A stretch of 64,000 bases of DNA from Bacteroidales bacterium (GCA_011045955.1 DSBV01000109.1:42934-106933); one strand, 5' to 3'; shown: positions 19,336-29,562, counted from the stretch's first letter. Program-made: numbers and translations. The notes: generated by a model from the sequence alone, not told the origin.

Positions 19336-20349
19336 ATGAGGATAGCCATGTTATCGCCAATTGCTTGGCGAACTCCGCCAGTTCATTACGGGCCATGGGA
19401 ACTTGTAACCTCCATGCTTACTGAAGAACTGGTTAAATTGGGTTTGGATGTAACTCTTTTTGCAACAGGGAAATCCATAACCAATGCTAAGTTGATGTCG
19501 GTTTGTGAGAATGGCTACGAGGAGGACAAATCATTAAACCCAAAGGTGTATGAATGCCTTCATATTTCTAACTGTTTTGAAAGAGCTAACGAGTTTGATT
19601 TAATCCATAACCATTTCGATTTTTTACCCATTACCTATTCAAAACTGACCAGAACGCCTGTTGTAACTACTATTCACGGCTTTTCATCGCCAAGCATCCT
19701 GTCTGTTTATGAAAAGTATAATGGTCATGTTCATTATGTTTCAATAAGCAATGCTGATAGGGCTGAATCGCTGGACTATATCGCAACCATTTACCATGGC
19801 ATCGACTTAAACCAGTTTCATTTTCAAAATAATCCCAAAAGGAATTACCTGCTTTTCTATGGCCGAATTCATAACGACAAGGGAGCGCATGAAGCCATTC
19901 AAATTAGTAAACGGGTTGGTTTGCCTTTAATAATGGCAGGGATTATACAGGATCAGAAATACTTTAGCGAAAAGGTTAAACCCTACTTAAAACCAAGCGT
20001 GATTGATTATATAGGTAGCGTTGGGGGTAAACGTCGCGAAGAACTACTGGGTAATGCACTCGCTCTTTTGCATCCGATCAATTTCAATGAACCTTTTGGC
20101 TTATCCGTTGTGGAGGCTATGGCATGTGGTACTCCTGTAATCGCTTTTAACCGTGGTAGCATGCCCGAACTAATTTCCGATGGATTCAACGGTTTTTTGG
20201 TGAATGATATTTCTGAGGCTGTTAGTAAGGTAAACTTAGTGGAAAGTATAAATAGGGAGAACTGTAGAATAACGGTTGAAAAAAGATTTACAAAAGAAGT
20301 TATGGCAGCCAAGTATGTAGATATTTATAAAAAGATTCTAAAACAGTAA
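19336..20349 (+). CDS. GT4 glycosyltransferase
   Basis: MLSPIAWRTPPVHYGPWELVTSMLTEELVKLG; LHPINFNEPFGLSVVEAMACGTPVIAFNRGSMPELI. Confidence 0.9.
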   Translation: MRIAMLSPIAWRTPPVHYGPWELVTSMLTEELVKLGLDVTLFATGKSITNAKLMSVCENGYEEDKSLNPKVYECLHISNCFERANEFDLIHNHFDFLPITYSKLTRTPVVTTIHGFSSPSILSVYEKYNGHVHYVSISNADRAESLDYIATIYHGIDLNQFHFQNNPKRNYLLFYGRIHNDKGAHEAIQISKRVGLPLIMAGIIQDQKYFSEKVKPYLKPSVIDYIGSVGGKRREELLGNALALLHPINFNEPFGLSVVEAMACGTPVIAFNRGSMPELISDGFNGFLVNDISEAVSKVNLVESINRENCRITVEKRFTKEVMAAKYVDIYKKILKQ

Positions 20350-20352
20350 TTT

Positions 20353-21291
20353 ATGGCAATAGTAAAACGATACAGCGGGAATCCTATCTTAACTCCAAGA
20401 GATATTCCCTATGAGGTTGCAACTGTTCATAATGCAGCTGTAACGCAGTTTGATGGTGAGTATATCATGCTTTTCCGGTCGCATCAATTAAACGGACGAA
20501 GTATTTTAGGTTTGGCTCGAAGTGCCGATGCCCTTAATTTTAAAGCTGAGAATCATCCTTTTTTGGTTCCAGCTAAGAAAGGGGAAGCCGCCGTGTACGA
20601 AGAGTATGGCGTTGAGGATCCCAGAATAACATGTATCGATAATGTTTACTACATCACTTATTCTGCTTATTCGCGACATGGCGTTCGGATTGGACTTGCA
20701 AAAACCACCGACTGGAAAAAAGTAGAGAGAATCTCGTTTATTACTCAGGCTGATTATCGAAATGTGGTCATTTTCCCTGAAATGTTTAATGGTAACTACA
20801 TCAGGCTCGATCGTCCCCATTCCGAAATATCCCCTTGGTCTATCTGGATTTCCTATTCGCCTGACCTAATCCATTGGGGAAACTCAAAGCTGATAATGAA
20901 ACCCGAAAAATACCATTGGGATGAAATGAAAATTGGGCCAGGAGCACCACCCATAAATACAAAAGCGGGTTGGCTGCATATTTACCATGGTGTTTTCCCT
21001 ACAATGGACGGCAGTGTGTATCGCCTGGGGGTTGCCTTGCACGACCTTAGCGACCCTTCGAAAATTATTGGTGTTGGCGATGAGTGGATACTTCAGCCCG
21101 AAGAACCTTATGAAAGAACAGGCTACGTACATAACGTAGTGTTTACATGCGGAGCCATTAAACTTAACGATTCGGTAGTGCGAATTTATTGGGGAGCTGC
21201 TGATTCAGTGATGTGCGTGGGTGATGCTAATATTGATGACCTGGTTGATTTATGCTTAAATAAAAGCCGTCACCCTATGGGCGGAACCTGA
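20353..21291 (+). CDS. Glycoside hydrolase family 130 (mannosyl-oligosaccharide phosphorylase-like)
   Basis: YGVEDPRITCIDNVYYITYSAYSRHG; VVIFPEMFNGNYIRLDRPHS; IGPGAPPINTKAGWLHIYHGV. Confidence 0.88.
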   Translation: MAIVKRYSGNPILTPRDIPYEVATVHNAAVTQFDGEYIMLFRSHQLNGRSILGLARSADALNFKAENHPFLVPAKKGEAAVYEEYGVEDPRITCIDNVYYITYSAYSRHGVRIGLAKTTDWKKVERISFITQADYRNVVIFPEMFNGNYIRLDRPHSEISPWSIWISYSPDLIHWGNSKLIMKPEKYHWDEMKIGPGAPPINTKAGWLHIYHGVFPTMDGSVYRLGVALHDLSDPSKIIGVGDEWILQPEEPYERTGYVHNVVFTCGAIKLNDSVVRIYWGAADSVMCVGDANIDDLVDLCLNKSRHPMGGT

Positions 21292-21568
21292 ACCACTCTT
21301 CTGTTAAATAGGGATTAGTCAATAGAAACACAAAAACCGTTTACATAACTTGTTACTGTTGACTTAATAACGAATCTCTACTTAACCCAACTTGTTATTA
21401 AGAAATCATAAGCATCACTTAATCATTTAGTTACGGGTTTTATTTTCGGTTTTCGAGGATTACACACTTTTTCATTCTTGTAATATGGTACCATTTTATA
21501 ACTCAGTGCATCATATATTTGTTTTGCCTCAACGGATGGCTCGCTGCATTTTTACACTTGAAAAAAGT

Positions 21569-21736
21569 TCATTTTTTTGAGGGTTGATGCAAATTGCTTA
21601 TTGTGCATGAAGCCGATGAACATCTGGCACATTTACCCGAATTTATACGTTTTGGGTTGAAAACTTGATACACGCTGTATGCAGTATAACCCATTGCTCC
21701 TAATACTATTATTAATACTGCTATTTCCTGAACCAT
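21569..21736 (-). CDS. FeoB-associated Cys-rich small membrane protein (55 aa, below ORF-track cutoff)
   Basis: MVQEIAVLIIVLGAMGYTAYSVYQVFNPKRINSGKCARCSSASCTISNLHQPSKK*; one TM plus CxxC, immediately 3' of feoB. Confidence 0.8.
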   Translation of the reverse strand: MVQEIAVLIIVLGAMGYTAYSVYQVFNPKRINSGKCARCSSASCTISNLHQPSKK

Positions 21737-21737
21737 A

Positions 21738-24239
21738 TCAACCAATTATTATATTTCCAATTTGGTAAACTAAAAAGGCTAAAATCCATGCCAGCGAGGT
21801 AGTAAAAACAATTGTAAAGAGAGCCCACTTCCACGAGCCCGACTCGTTCTTGATTGCCGAAATTACAGCCACACAGGGGAAGTAAACCAGAATAAAGATA
21901 AGGAATGCGAGTGCAGTAACTTTTGTAAAAACCACCTGTCCGGTTAGTTTTCCTGATTGGTGGGTTTCGTTTCTGAGTTTTTGAGCAAGTCCGCCACTGT
22001 CGGAATCGGGGTCGGTTTGGTAAAGTACGCCCAGCGTACTAACTACAATCTCCTTGGCTGCAACTCCTGAAAGAAGGCTAACTCCCATTTTCCAATCGAA
22101 CCCAAGAGGCCGAATGGCTGGTTCAATAAATTTGCCTATCCGTCCCAGATACGAATTAGCTTGCCTTTCAGCTTCCATTTCCAGCTCAAGCTGATGTAAT
22201 ATCTGATTTAGGCTATCCAAAGAGGGTTGGTAGAGCTTATCATCCGAAATCTTTTGTAAAATAGTTTCAATTTCGGCATTATAATCCTTGGTGTAGTCCA
22301 CATTACGGGGGTAATAGCCCAATGCCCACACAAAGATTACAGCTACAAGAATTACTCCCCCCATTTTTTTCAGGTATTGCGAACCCTTTTGCCACATGTG
22401 CAAAAGGATTGAACGTAATGTTGGCATGCGGTAAGGGGGTAGTTCCATCACAAAGGGTAAGTCCTCCGCTTTGAAAATGGTTTTCTTGAATGCCAGGGCT
22501 GTTCCTATGGCCAGCAGAATACCTGTAAAGTATATGACAAAAAGCAGGTTGCCGGCGTTTTCCGGGAAAAATGCACCAAGAATAAGTATATAAACCGGCA
22601 ATCTGGCGCTACAGCTCATGAAAGGCGTAATGAGCATGGTTACTAAACGGTTATTGGGGTTTTCAATGGTTCGCGACGCCATTATGGCTGGAACATTACA
22701 TCCAAATCCCATCACTAGGGGTATGAACGATTTACCATGGAGGCCAATTTTATGCATCAGCTTATCCATGATAAATGCAGCACGTGCCATATACCCAGTA
22801 TCCTCAAGTAGCGATATGAATAGGAAAAGGATTAAAATGTTGGGTAGAAAAACAATTACACTCCCAACACCGCTGATAATCCCATTAACCAAAAGGTCTT
22901 TTAAAGGCCCACTGGCCATGTATGTACTAATGGTATTACTAATCCATTCTACCCCCAGTTCAATCCATTCCAAGGGGTATTGCCCCAGGGTAAATGTGGT
23001 AAAAAACGTGAGCCATATCAGGAAAATGAATATGGGAAATCCCAGCAAGCGGTGGGTAAGAACTGCGTCGATTTGTTCTGTAACCCGACGCTTTTTGTGA
23101 CTGCTCTCCTTGAATGTTTCCTTGAGTGCGCCTGCTATAAAACCGTATTTGGCATCGGTTACTAGGGTTTCAGTATCCTCATGGAATAGGCTTTCGAGCC
23201 TGCTTACCTCATGGTCGGCTTGGTTCCTGATTTCCTGGTAGTTTGGTTCATTGCGCAGCAACTTGACTACTACCTTGTCTTTTTCCAGCAGCTTAATGGC
23301 AAGGTATCGGCTGGAATAGTTTATGGTTATTGCTGAGTTTTTTTCAATTTCATTTTGGATGGATTGTATCGATTTTTCAATCTCTTCACCGTAGTTAACA
23401 TGGATGTGGCGGGTAACTTTATCCTTTTCTACATAAACATTTATGGTTGTATCTAAAAGCCTGTCGAGCCCCTTACCTTTGCTCCCCACTGTAGGTACAA
23501 ATGGAATACCAAGCAGTTTGGCCATCATGGCGTAATTGAATTTGTCTCCCTTTTCCAGAAGTTCATCATACATGTTTAGGGCAACAATCACCCGTATGTC
23601 CATATCGATGAGCTGGGTGGTAAGGTATAGGTTGCGTTCAAGGTTCGATGAGTCAATAACATTTATGACAATGTCAGGGTTTTGATCATGGATAAATCGC
23701 CGTACAAATACCTCCTCGGGTGTATAGGCTGTAAGGGAGTAGGTGCCCGGTAGATCGGTGATGTTAATTGTATATCCTTTATACTTAAACTTTGCGTTTT
23801 TTGAATCGACTGTAACCCCGCTATAATTTCCAACATGCTCCCTTGCCCCTGCAAGATGATTGAATATGCTGGTTTTACCAGCATTGGGATTGCCAACCAA
23901 AGCAATATTAATAGTTTTGCTAAGCTCCTTTACCCCGGTGTCAATAATTTCAGGTTCGGTATAGGTGACAAGCTTATGGTCATCAGGATGATAGTTTAAA
24001 ATTTGCTTTGCCTCATTGGGTGTAATAACCTCAATTAGCGAAGCCTCACTTCGACGGAGCGATACTTCGTAACCCATAATTGAGTATTCAATGGGATCCT
24101 TTAGGGGGGCGTTTTTAACAACTATTACTTTTTTCCCTTTCACAAATCCCATTTCGGTAATACGCTTCCTAAACGCTCCGCGTCCTTTTACTTTTGCAAT
24201 TATGCCGTATTCTCCGTTCTGTAACTCCGATAGTAGCAT
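21738..24239 (-). CDS. feoB: Ferrous iron transport protein, FeoA-FeoB fusion
   Basis: N-terminal FeoA-like MLLSELQNGEYGIIAKVKGRGAFRKRITEMGFVKG; then ALVGNPNAGKTSIFNHLAGAREHVGNYSGVTVDSK, DLPGTYSL, multi-TM with ARAAFIMDKLMHKIGLHGKSFIPLVMGFGCNVPAIMA. Confidence 0.95.
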   Translation of the reverse strand: MLLSELQNGEYGIIAKVKGRGAFRKRITEMGFVKGKKVIVVKNAPLKDPIEYSIMGYEVSLRRSEASLIEVITPNEAKQILNYHPDDHKLVTYTEPEIIDTGVKELSKTINIALVGNPNAGKTSIFNHLAGAREHVGNYSGVTVDSKNAKFKYKGYTINITDLPGTYSLTAYTPEEVFVRRFIHDQNPDIVINVIDSSNLERNLYLTTQLIDMDIRVIVALNMYDELLEKGDKFNYAMMAKLLGIPFVPTVGSKGKGLDRLLDTTINVYVEKDKVTRHIHVNYGEEIEKSIQSIQNEIEKNSAITINYSSRYLAIKLLEKDKVVVKLLRNEPNYQEIRNQADHEVSRLESLFHEDTETLVTDAKYGFIAGALKETFKESSHKKRRVTEQIDAVLTHRLLGFPIFIFLIWLTFFTTFTLGQYPLEWIELGVEWISNTISTYMASGPLKDLLVNGIISGVGSVIVFLPNILILFLFISLLEDTGYMARAAFIMDKLMHKIGLHGKSFIPLVMGFGCNVPAIMASRTIENPNNRLVTMLITPFMSCSARLPVYILILGAFFPENAGNLLFVIYFTGILLAIGTALAFKKTIFKAEDLPFVMELPPYRMPTLRSILLHMWQKGSQYLKKMGGVILVAVIFVWALGYYPRNVDYTKDYNAEIETILQKISDDKLYQPSLDSLNQILHQLELEMEAERQANSYLGRIGKFIEPAIRPLGFDWKMGVSLLSGVAAKEIVVSTLGVLYQTDPDSDSGGLAQKLRNETHQSGKLTGQVVFTKVTALAFLIFILVYFPCVAVISAIKNESGSWKWALFTIVFTTSLAWILAFLVYQIGNIIIG

Positions 24240-24351
24240 CTAGTTTAAAATCAATAACAGTAAAACCTCAATATCTCAAAAAAGTTTTGGAATTACTAAA
24301 ATTTTACAAATGTAAGAGTTTTCTGTTATTTAGATCGATTTTAAGTAAAAA

Positions 24352-24373
24352 AGCCATTCATGACTGAATGGCT
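24352..24373. terminator. Hairpin terminator
   Basis: AGCCATTCA-tgac-TGAATGGCT just after the PUR gene stop. Confidence 0.65.
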
Positions 24374-24400
24374 GTAATGTTTAGTAATTCGGGTTAAAAA

Positions 24401-24772
24401 TTATTTTCCTAAGTCGTCGAAGTCAACCGATGAGTAATTGGGTTCAACCTCAGTAAGTTCCACCTCATCGGTATGCTCAATGCGTGGAACAATTTCCTGG
24501 TTGGCTTTAATGTAGTCAAAAACACTGTTCAGGCTTTCGATAAACTTTTCAAAATCCTCTTTGTATAGAAAGATTTTATGTTTCTCGTAATACATCTTGC
24601 CATCCTTACCCATTCGTTTTTTACTCTCAGTAATGGTAAGGTAATACTCATTGCTGCGTGTTGCCTTTACATCAAAGAAATACGTTCTTTTCCCGGCCTT
24701 TACTACCTGAGAAAAAACCTCTTCTCTTGTGTTCCTGTCTAAATCGTTTGTGTTATCAAATTCCTCAATCAT
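24401..24772 (-). CDS. DUF3276 / PUR-family nucleic-acid-binding protein
   Basis: FSQVVKAGKRTYFFDVKATRSNEYYLTITESKKR...YEKHKIFLYKEDFEKFIESLNSVFDYIK. Confidence 0.85.
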   Translation of the reverse strand: MIEEFDNTNDLDRNTREEVFSQVVKAGKRTYFFDVKATRSNEYYLTITESKKRMGKDGKMYYEKHKIFLYKEDFEKFIESLNSVFDYIKANQEIVPRIEHTDEVELTEVEPNYSSVDFDDLGK

Positions 24773-24971
24773 TGCTTTTAATATTTTTAGGTTAGGTTTT
24801 CACTTTTACACTGGCCAAAATTAAAAAAATCTTAATATCATGGTTCGTTGATTTGAAAAAAATATAAAAAAACATGTAAAAGATTTTGTTTTGAAATATT
24901 AACCTTGTTTATTCTGCTGCACTGGATTAATCTTTCTATCTTTGCAGAACTGAAAAAAATCGTTCTTACTA

Positions 24972-25970
24972 ATGATTAACCGCCGTTTAATTCGAATCAA
25001 AGCCTTACAGGTTCTTTTTGCCTTCTTCCGCAACCAAGGTGACTCACTTAGCGCATTAGAGCGTGAGCTGTTTCACAGCATTGAAAAATCATATCATCTT
25101 TACCTGCTTTTGCTGCTTCTGCCCAAGAATATGGTGGAGCATGCACAGGCAAAAATTGAACTGGGTAAACAAAAATTTCGGCCTTCGCCTGAGGAGCTGA
25201 ACCCCAACCTACGGTTTGTTCAGAATAAAGCTGTTGCTGCATTGGCTGCTTGTAAAGAGTTACAAGCCAAAGCAAACGATAATCGTTTGAACTGGATCCA
25301 TTTCCCTGAGGTTACCAAATCGCTTTTCAACCACTTTGTGGCATCGGATTTTTATAACGAATACATGAATGCCCAGCAATGCTCATTTGCCGATGACAAA
25401 GCTGTTCTGGTTAATCATCTCAGCAAAATATTGAATGCAAACGACGATTTTGAAGCTTTCCTTGAGGAACAGAGCATATACTGGAACGATGATCTTGAAT
25501 TTGTTTCCAGTATGGCTGCCAAAACAGTAAAGAAAATTGATGAAGACACATCCTCGGTTCCTCTGATGTCGCTCTTTACCAATGCCGACGACGAGGAGTT
25601 TGCCAAGCGACTGCTTCGCAAGACGGTTTTAAGGCATAGGGAGAACCTGGAACTTATTGATAAGTTCACTATTAACTGGGAACTTGACCGAATAGCCGCA
25701 ATGGATATTGTAATTATGGAAATGGCTATCACCGAGATCCTTGAATTCCCTACCATCCCTGTAAAGGTAAGCATGAATGAGTATATCGATATTGCCAAGT
25801 TCTATAGCACTGAACAAAGCAAAACATTTGTGAATGGCGTACTCGATAAGATAATTGCTCACCTTAAGGAGAATGGACAAATCCAGAAGCAGGGTAGGGG
25901 GTTGATTGGCGAAAACGACGAACAGCTCTCACCTGAAAATATAAACTCTTTTGAAGATGAGGACAATTAA
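24972..25970 (+). CDS. nusB: Transcription antitermination factor NusB
   Basis: MINRRLIRIKALQVLFAFF...NWELDRIAAMDIVIMEMAITEILEFPTIPVKVSMNEYIDIAKFYSTEQSKTFVNGVLDKI. Confidence 0.93.
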   Translation: MINRRLIRIKALQVLFAFFRNQGDSLSALERELFHSIEKSYHLYLLLLLLPKNMVEHAQAKIELGKQKFRPSPEELNPNLRFVQNKAVAALAACKELQAKANDNRLNWIHFPEVTKSLFNHFVASDFYNEYMNAQQCSFADDKAVLVNHLSKILNANDDFEAFLEEQSIYWNDDLEFVSSMAAKTVKKIDEDTSSVPLMSLFTNADDEEFAKRLLRKTVLRHRENLELIDKFTINWELDRIAAMDIVIMEMAITEILEFPTIPVKVSMNEYIDIAKFYSTEQSKTFVNGVLDKIIAHLKENGQIQKQGRGLIGENDEQLSPENINSFEDEDN

Positions 25971-26370
25971 GCTTTGGGGTGGGCTTATCCTTCTTATCGC
26001 TTTATCGTGCGGCAGGAAAAGCAACCAATCCTCCGAACGGGTTGCTGACTCCACCCACTTTGCCGAACTTACCTATGTTGAGGATTTTTTCGATGCAGGC
26101 ACCATGCATAGCGGGGAACTTGTTAAGCACTCATTCAAGTTTAGGAGTACTGGGAACATGTCGCTTGTGGTCAAGGATGTTATTCCTTCGTGCGGATGCA
26201 TAAATGTTAATGTTTCAAAAAAAATCCTTAAACCTTACGAAGAGGCTCAGCTTGAGGTGGTTTTCGATAGTAAGAGCTGGTTTGGCTCCCAGTATAAATC
26301 GGTAACCCTTAGAACCAATGGGGTTATTCGTGAAAAATCGGTAACCCTAAAGGCAAATGTGATACCCTAA
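25951..26370 (+). CDS. DUF1573 domain lipoprotein
   Basis: Lipobox-like LIALSCG; FDAGTMHSGELVKHSFKFRSTGNMSLVVKDVIPSCGCINV. Confidence 0.83.
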   Translation: MKMRTIKLWGGLILLIALSCGRKSNQSSERVADSTHFAELTYVEDFFDAGTMHSGELVKHSFKFRSTGNMSLVVKDVIPSCGCINVNVSKKILKPYEEAQLEVVFDSKSWFGSQYKSVTLRTNGVIREKSVTLKANVIP

Positions 26371-26442
26371 CTTACAAAACAATTTTGTAACTTTGTATGT
26401 TTATTATTCTGAACTAGTTAATTAATTAAAGTTGATAAAGTT

Positions 26443-26760
26443 ATGATTACAAGTTTTATTACGCTGCAAGCAGCCCAGCAGGGCGCAAATCAATCATTGA
26501 TGACCTTCTTAATGTTTGGTCTAATCATCGTTGTTTTTTATTTTTTCATGATTCGCCCACAAATGAAACGCCAAAAAGAACTTCGCAAGTTCCAGGAATC
26601 ATTGAAAAAAGGCGATAAGGTGATTATTGCTGGTGGTGTTTATGGCAAGGTTGCAGAGGTAAAGGATGAGTATGTATTGGTTGAAATTGCCAATAATGTT
26701 GAAGTAAAGGTTGCCAAGAGTACAGTTATTCGTGATGTGACCGATATCCAAACTCGTTAA
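26443..26760 (+). CDS. yajC: Preprotein translocase subunit YajC
   Basis: FFMIRPQMKRQKELRKFQESLKKGDKVIIAGGVYGKVAEVKDEYVLVEIANNVEVKVAKSTV. Confidence 0.92.
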   Translation: MITSFITLQAAQQGANQSLMTFLMFGLIIVVFYFFMIRPQMKRQKELRKFQESLKKGDKVIIAGGVYGKVAEVKDEYVLVEIANNVEVKVAKSTVIRDVTDIQTR

Positions 26761-26777
26761 CATTTTTTTACACCTGT

Positions 26778-26818
26778 GGGGCTAAAAGTTTATTCTAAAC
26801 TTTAAGCCCTTTTTTTTT
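26778..26818 (+). terminator. Terminator after yajC
   Basis: GGGCTAAAAGTTTA...TAAACTTTAAGCCC followed by a T run. Confidence 0.75.
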
Positions 26819-26910
26819 ATCGATATATTAACCAATATTTTTAAAATTACCCATAGGATTTTTTACTAAGAACATTTACTTTTGGTTTCCAAATAAATCA
26901 ACCCTATTGT

Positions 26911-27897
26911 GTGAATAAGCGCTCAATAATTTATACCCCGTTTCTCCGCCACGATAAAATCCGCTTTAACAAGCGGGTTTACATGTTCATTTTTTTTCTT
27001 TTCATATCCATTATACTCTGGTTGCTTATTAAGTTACGATACGAGTATGTTTCAACAATAACCTATAAGGTAAATATTTCAGAGCTGCCTGATAACAAGG
27101 TGGTTGTTGACCCAGATGGGTTGAGCGTCACAGTTAGAGTTAGGGCATTGGGATACAATTTGTTAAGGTATAAGTTTTTCAAGTATTACAAACCTTTGCA
27201 GGCTGCTGCCGATGGCCTTATACCTAGTAAAGGCATGTATTATATACTGCTTTCCCAGCAACGGGAACGGTTCTCCCTGCAGCTAGGTGCTGATTTAACC
27301 CTTCTCGATGTAAGTCCCGATACCCTTTACTTTCAGCTAAGCGAAGTGGTTCACAAAATGGTAGCCGTAAAACCCAACTTGAAAATTGCTTATGCCAAGC
27401 AGCACATGCAGTCCAGTTGCTACACTGTTTCTCCATCTGAGGTTAGCGTTAAAGGGCCTGCTTCGATAATCGACACCTTAAGTTTCATTTACACTCAGCC
27501 CTTGGTTTTGGAAGATGTTTCAGATAAAATAGATGTTGAACTACCTATAAAGCCAGTTAAAGGAATAAGTTTCCAGCCCTCCGGGGTTCGTGTTTCAATT
27601 CCAGTGGAAAAGTTTACCGAGGCAAGGGTCGAGGTTCCGGTTTCCTGCATCAACATACCGCTAGGGTATGATGTTTTGCTCTCTCCAAAGTCAGTTACCG
27701 TTATTTGTAATGTGGCCGTGAGTAAGTATTTCGCATTAAAACCTGACATTTTCACCATTGTTTGTGATTATAACGACTTAATTGTTGAGCCAACCGGTAA
27801 GGCACATGTTAAGGTTAGCAAGCATCCCGATTTTATTGGAAGAATTCAACTGGAGCCGCGTAAGGTCGATTTTATCATTGTAAAAACTATGCACTAA
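26911..27897 (+). CDS. YbbR/CdaR-like domain protein
   Basis: Single N-terminal TM, then repeated domains with RVRALGYNLLRYKFF, EVSVKGPASIIDTLSFIYTQPLVLEDVSD. Confidence 0.72.
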   Translation: MNKRSIIYTPFLRHDKIRFNKRVYMFIFFLFISIILWLLIKLRYEYVSTITYKVNISELPDNKVVVDPDGLSVTVRVRALGYNLLRYKFFKYYKPLQAAADGLIPSKGMYYILLSQQRERFSLQLGADLTLLDVSPDTLYFQLSEVVHKMVAVKPNLKIAYAKQHMQSSCYTVSPSEVSVKGPASIIDTLSFIYTQPLVLEDVSDKIDVELPIKPVKGISFQPSGVRVSIPVEKFTEARVEVPVSCINIPLGYDVLLSPKSVTVICNVAVSKYFALKPDIFTIVCDYNDLIVEPTGKAHVKVSKHPDFIGRIQLEPRKVDFIIVKTMH

Positions 27898-28493
27898 TGT
27901 CGCTCAGGATTGGTGTTACAGGGGGAATTGGAAGTGGTAAATCATTTGTTTGCAGAGTGATTGAAGTGTTGGGCTATCCGGTTTTTTACTCCGACTATAT
28001 AGCCCATACAATAACCGATACCGATCCCCAAGTCAAAGGACAGGTAATGGAACTTTTTGGCAGTAACATTTACACCTACGGAAAGCTTAACCGCAAGGAA
28101 GTTGCTGAAATGGTGTTTGCCGATAATGAATTGCTTATCAAACTCAATAGTATCATCCATCCGGCAGTGGCCCGTAGTTTTGAGCAGTGGTGCATGCAAA
28201 ACAGCAACAGTGAACTTGTTTTTAAAGAAGCTGCCATACTTTTTGAAACGGGTATTTATCATGAACTCCACAAAACAATTCTTGTAACAGCACCCGAGGA
28301 ACTCCGAATTAAAAGAGTAATGGAACGCGATGGAGTTTCCGAGTTGGAAGTTAGGGCTCGAATGGCTAAACAAATGCCCGAAGAGGAGAAGAAAAGGCTT
28401 GCCGATTTTATTATCGTTAACAGCTCAAATCAACTTATTTTACCGCAAATATTAAGCATAGTTCAAACTTTAAGTGCTACTTTGAATGGGTAA
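27897..28493 (+). CDS. coaE: Dephospho-CoA kinase
   Basis: [48 protein letters not shown]. Confidence 0.93.
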   Translation: MSLRIGVTGGIGSGKSFVCRVIEVLGYPVFYSDYIAHTITDTDPQVKGQVMELFGSNIYTYGKLNRKEVAEMVFADNELLIKLNSIIHPAVARSFEQWCMQNSNSELVFKEAAILFETGIYHELHKTILVTAPEELRIKRVMERDGVSELEVRARMAKQMPEEEKKRLADFIIVNSSNQLILPQILSIVQTLSATLNG

Positions 28494-29202
28494 GTATGGT
28501 AAATGGATTACTGGCGGATTAGGGTGGGCGTTTTTCGGGCCCATAGGCGCCATCTTGGGTTTTGCCATTGGTTCCATTTTCGATAACATGGAAACCTCTA
28601 AAATATATACGGGCGAGACAAGCAGGAATGGTTTCATTGTAAGTTTACTGGTTTTGGTTTCGGCAGTTATGAAAGCTGATGGCAAGGTGCTTAAATCGGA
28701 ACTAGAGTACGTTAAGAGTTACTTCTATAACAATTTTGGACCAGCGGCTGCTCGCGAGGCAATTCTTCTGCTTCGCGATATTCTTAAGCAGGCTGTACCG
28801 CTTCGCGACGTGTGCCTCCAGATAAAGGATAATGTCGATTACCATTCGCGCCTACAGCTACTGCATTTCCTTTTCGGAATAGCCCAAGCCGATGGCGTTG
28901 TTAGCTCTGTGGAGCTAAAGGTAATTGTTGAAATTGCAGGCTTGCTCGGTATCTCCGATGCCGACTTCGGTTCCATTAAGACAATGTTCATTCCCGATAC
29001 TGATAAGTATTACACGATACTTGAGGTTTCGCCCAATGCTACCAACGAGGAAATTAAAAAGGCTTACCGGCAAATGGCCATTAAGTATCATCCCGATAAA
29101 GTGCAACACCTAGGCGAGGATATCAGGCAGGCTGCCGAGCAAAAATTTAAGATGGTTAATGAGGCTTACGAGAAGATTAAAAAAGAGCGTGGGTTTAACT
29201 AA
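28486..29202 (+). CDS. TerB-like plus C-terminal DnaJ domain protein (DjlA-like)
   Basis: [27 protein letters not shown]...[34 protein letters not shown]. Confidence 0.87.
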   Translation: MGKYGKWITGGLGWAFFGPIGAILGFAIGSIFDNMETSKIYTGETSRNGFIVSLLVLVSAVMKADGKVLKSELEYVKSYFYNNFGPAAAREAILLLRDILKQAVPLRDVCLQIKDNVDYHSRLQLLHFLFGIAQADGVVSSVELKVIVEIAGLLGISDADFGSIKTMFIPDTDKYYTILEVSPNATNEEIKKAYRQMAIKYHPDKVQHLGEDIRQAAEQKFKMVNEAYEKIKKERGFN

Positions 29203-29214
29203 ATCGTTACTACA

Positions 29215-29511
29215 GTGAATACAACCGATTTTATTGAGGCTTTAGGCTGGTTTGGTAATATCATACTTAGCATTGGCGTGCTGCCTCAAGTGGTTCAAAC
29301 ATGGCGAACACATGATGTACAAAGTTTCAATTGGCTTTTCCTCTTGATGTGGGCATTTGGAGTACTATTTACTTTTATCTATATTGCCTACAACGATATT
29401 GTTTTGGCTAAGTATCAATGGCCTTTATGGTTAAACTACCTAGTAAATATTATTGCTACATTTTACTTGGTTTGGGCAAAGTATTACTACGGTAGGTTGA
29501 AGAAAAATTAA
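29215..29511 (+). CDS. PQ-loop/SemiSWEET-like small membrane protein (GTG start)
   Basis: IEALGWFGNIILSIGVLPQVVQTWRTHDVQSFNWLFLLMWAFGVLFTFIYI. Confidence 0.75.
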   Translation: MNTTDFIEALGWFGNIILSIGVLPQVVQTWRTHDVQSFNWLFLLMWAFGVLFTFIYIAYNDIVLAKYQWPLWLNYLVNIIATFYLVWAKYYYGRLKKN

Positions 29512-29562
29512 TTTACTAAATTTTTTTAATTAACTTCGCGTTAACAAACAACTCGTTTAAGT

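Noticed and set aside
21363-21402. CTTAATAAC...GTTATTAAG 9-bp inverted repeat downstream of the GT/GH130 cluster
   Set aside because: AT-rich, long loop, no T run; could be chance
22618-23100. 160-aa plus-strand ORF opposite feoB
   Set aside because: Antisense shadow of a well-supported feoB coding region; same reasoning applied to other short antisense ORFs inside long CDSs
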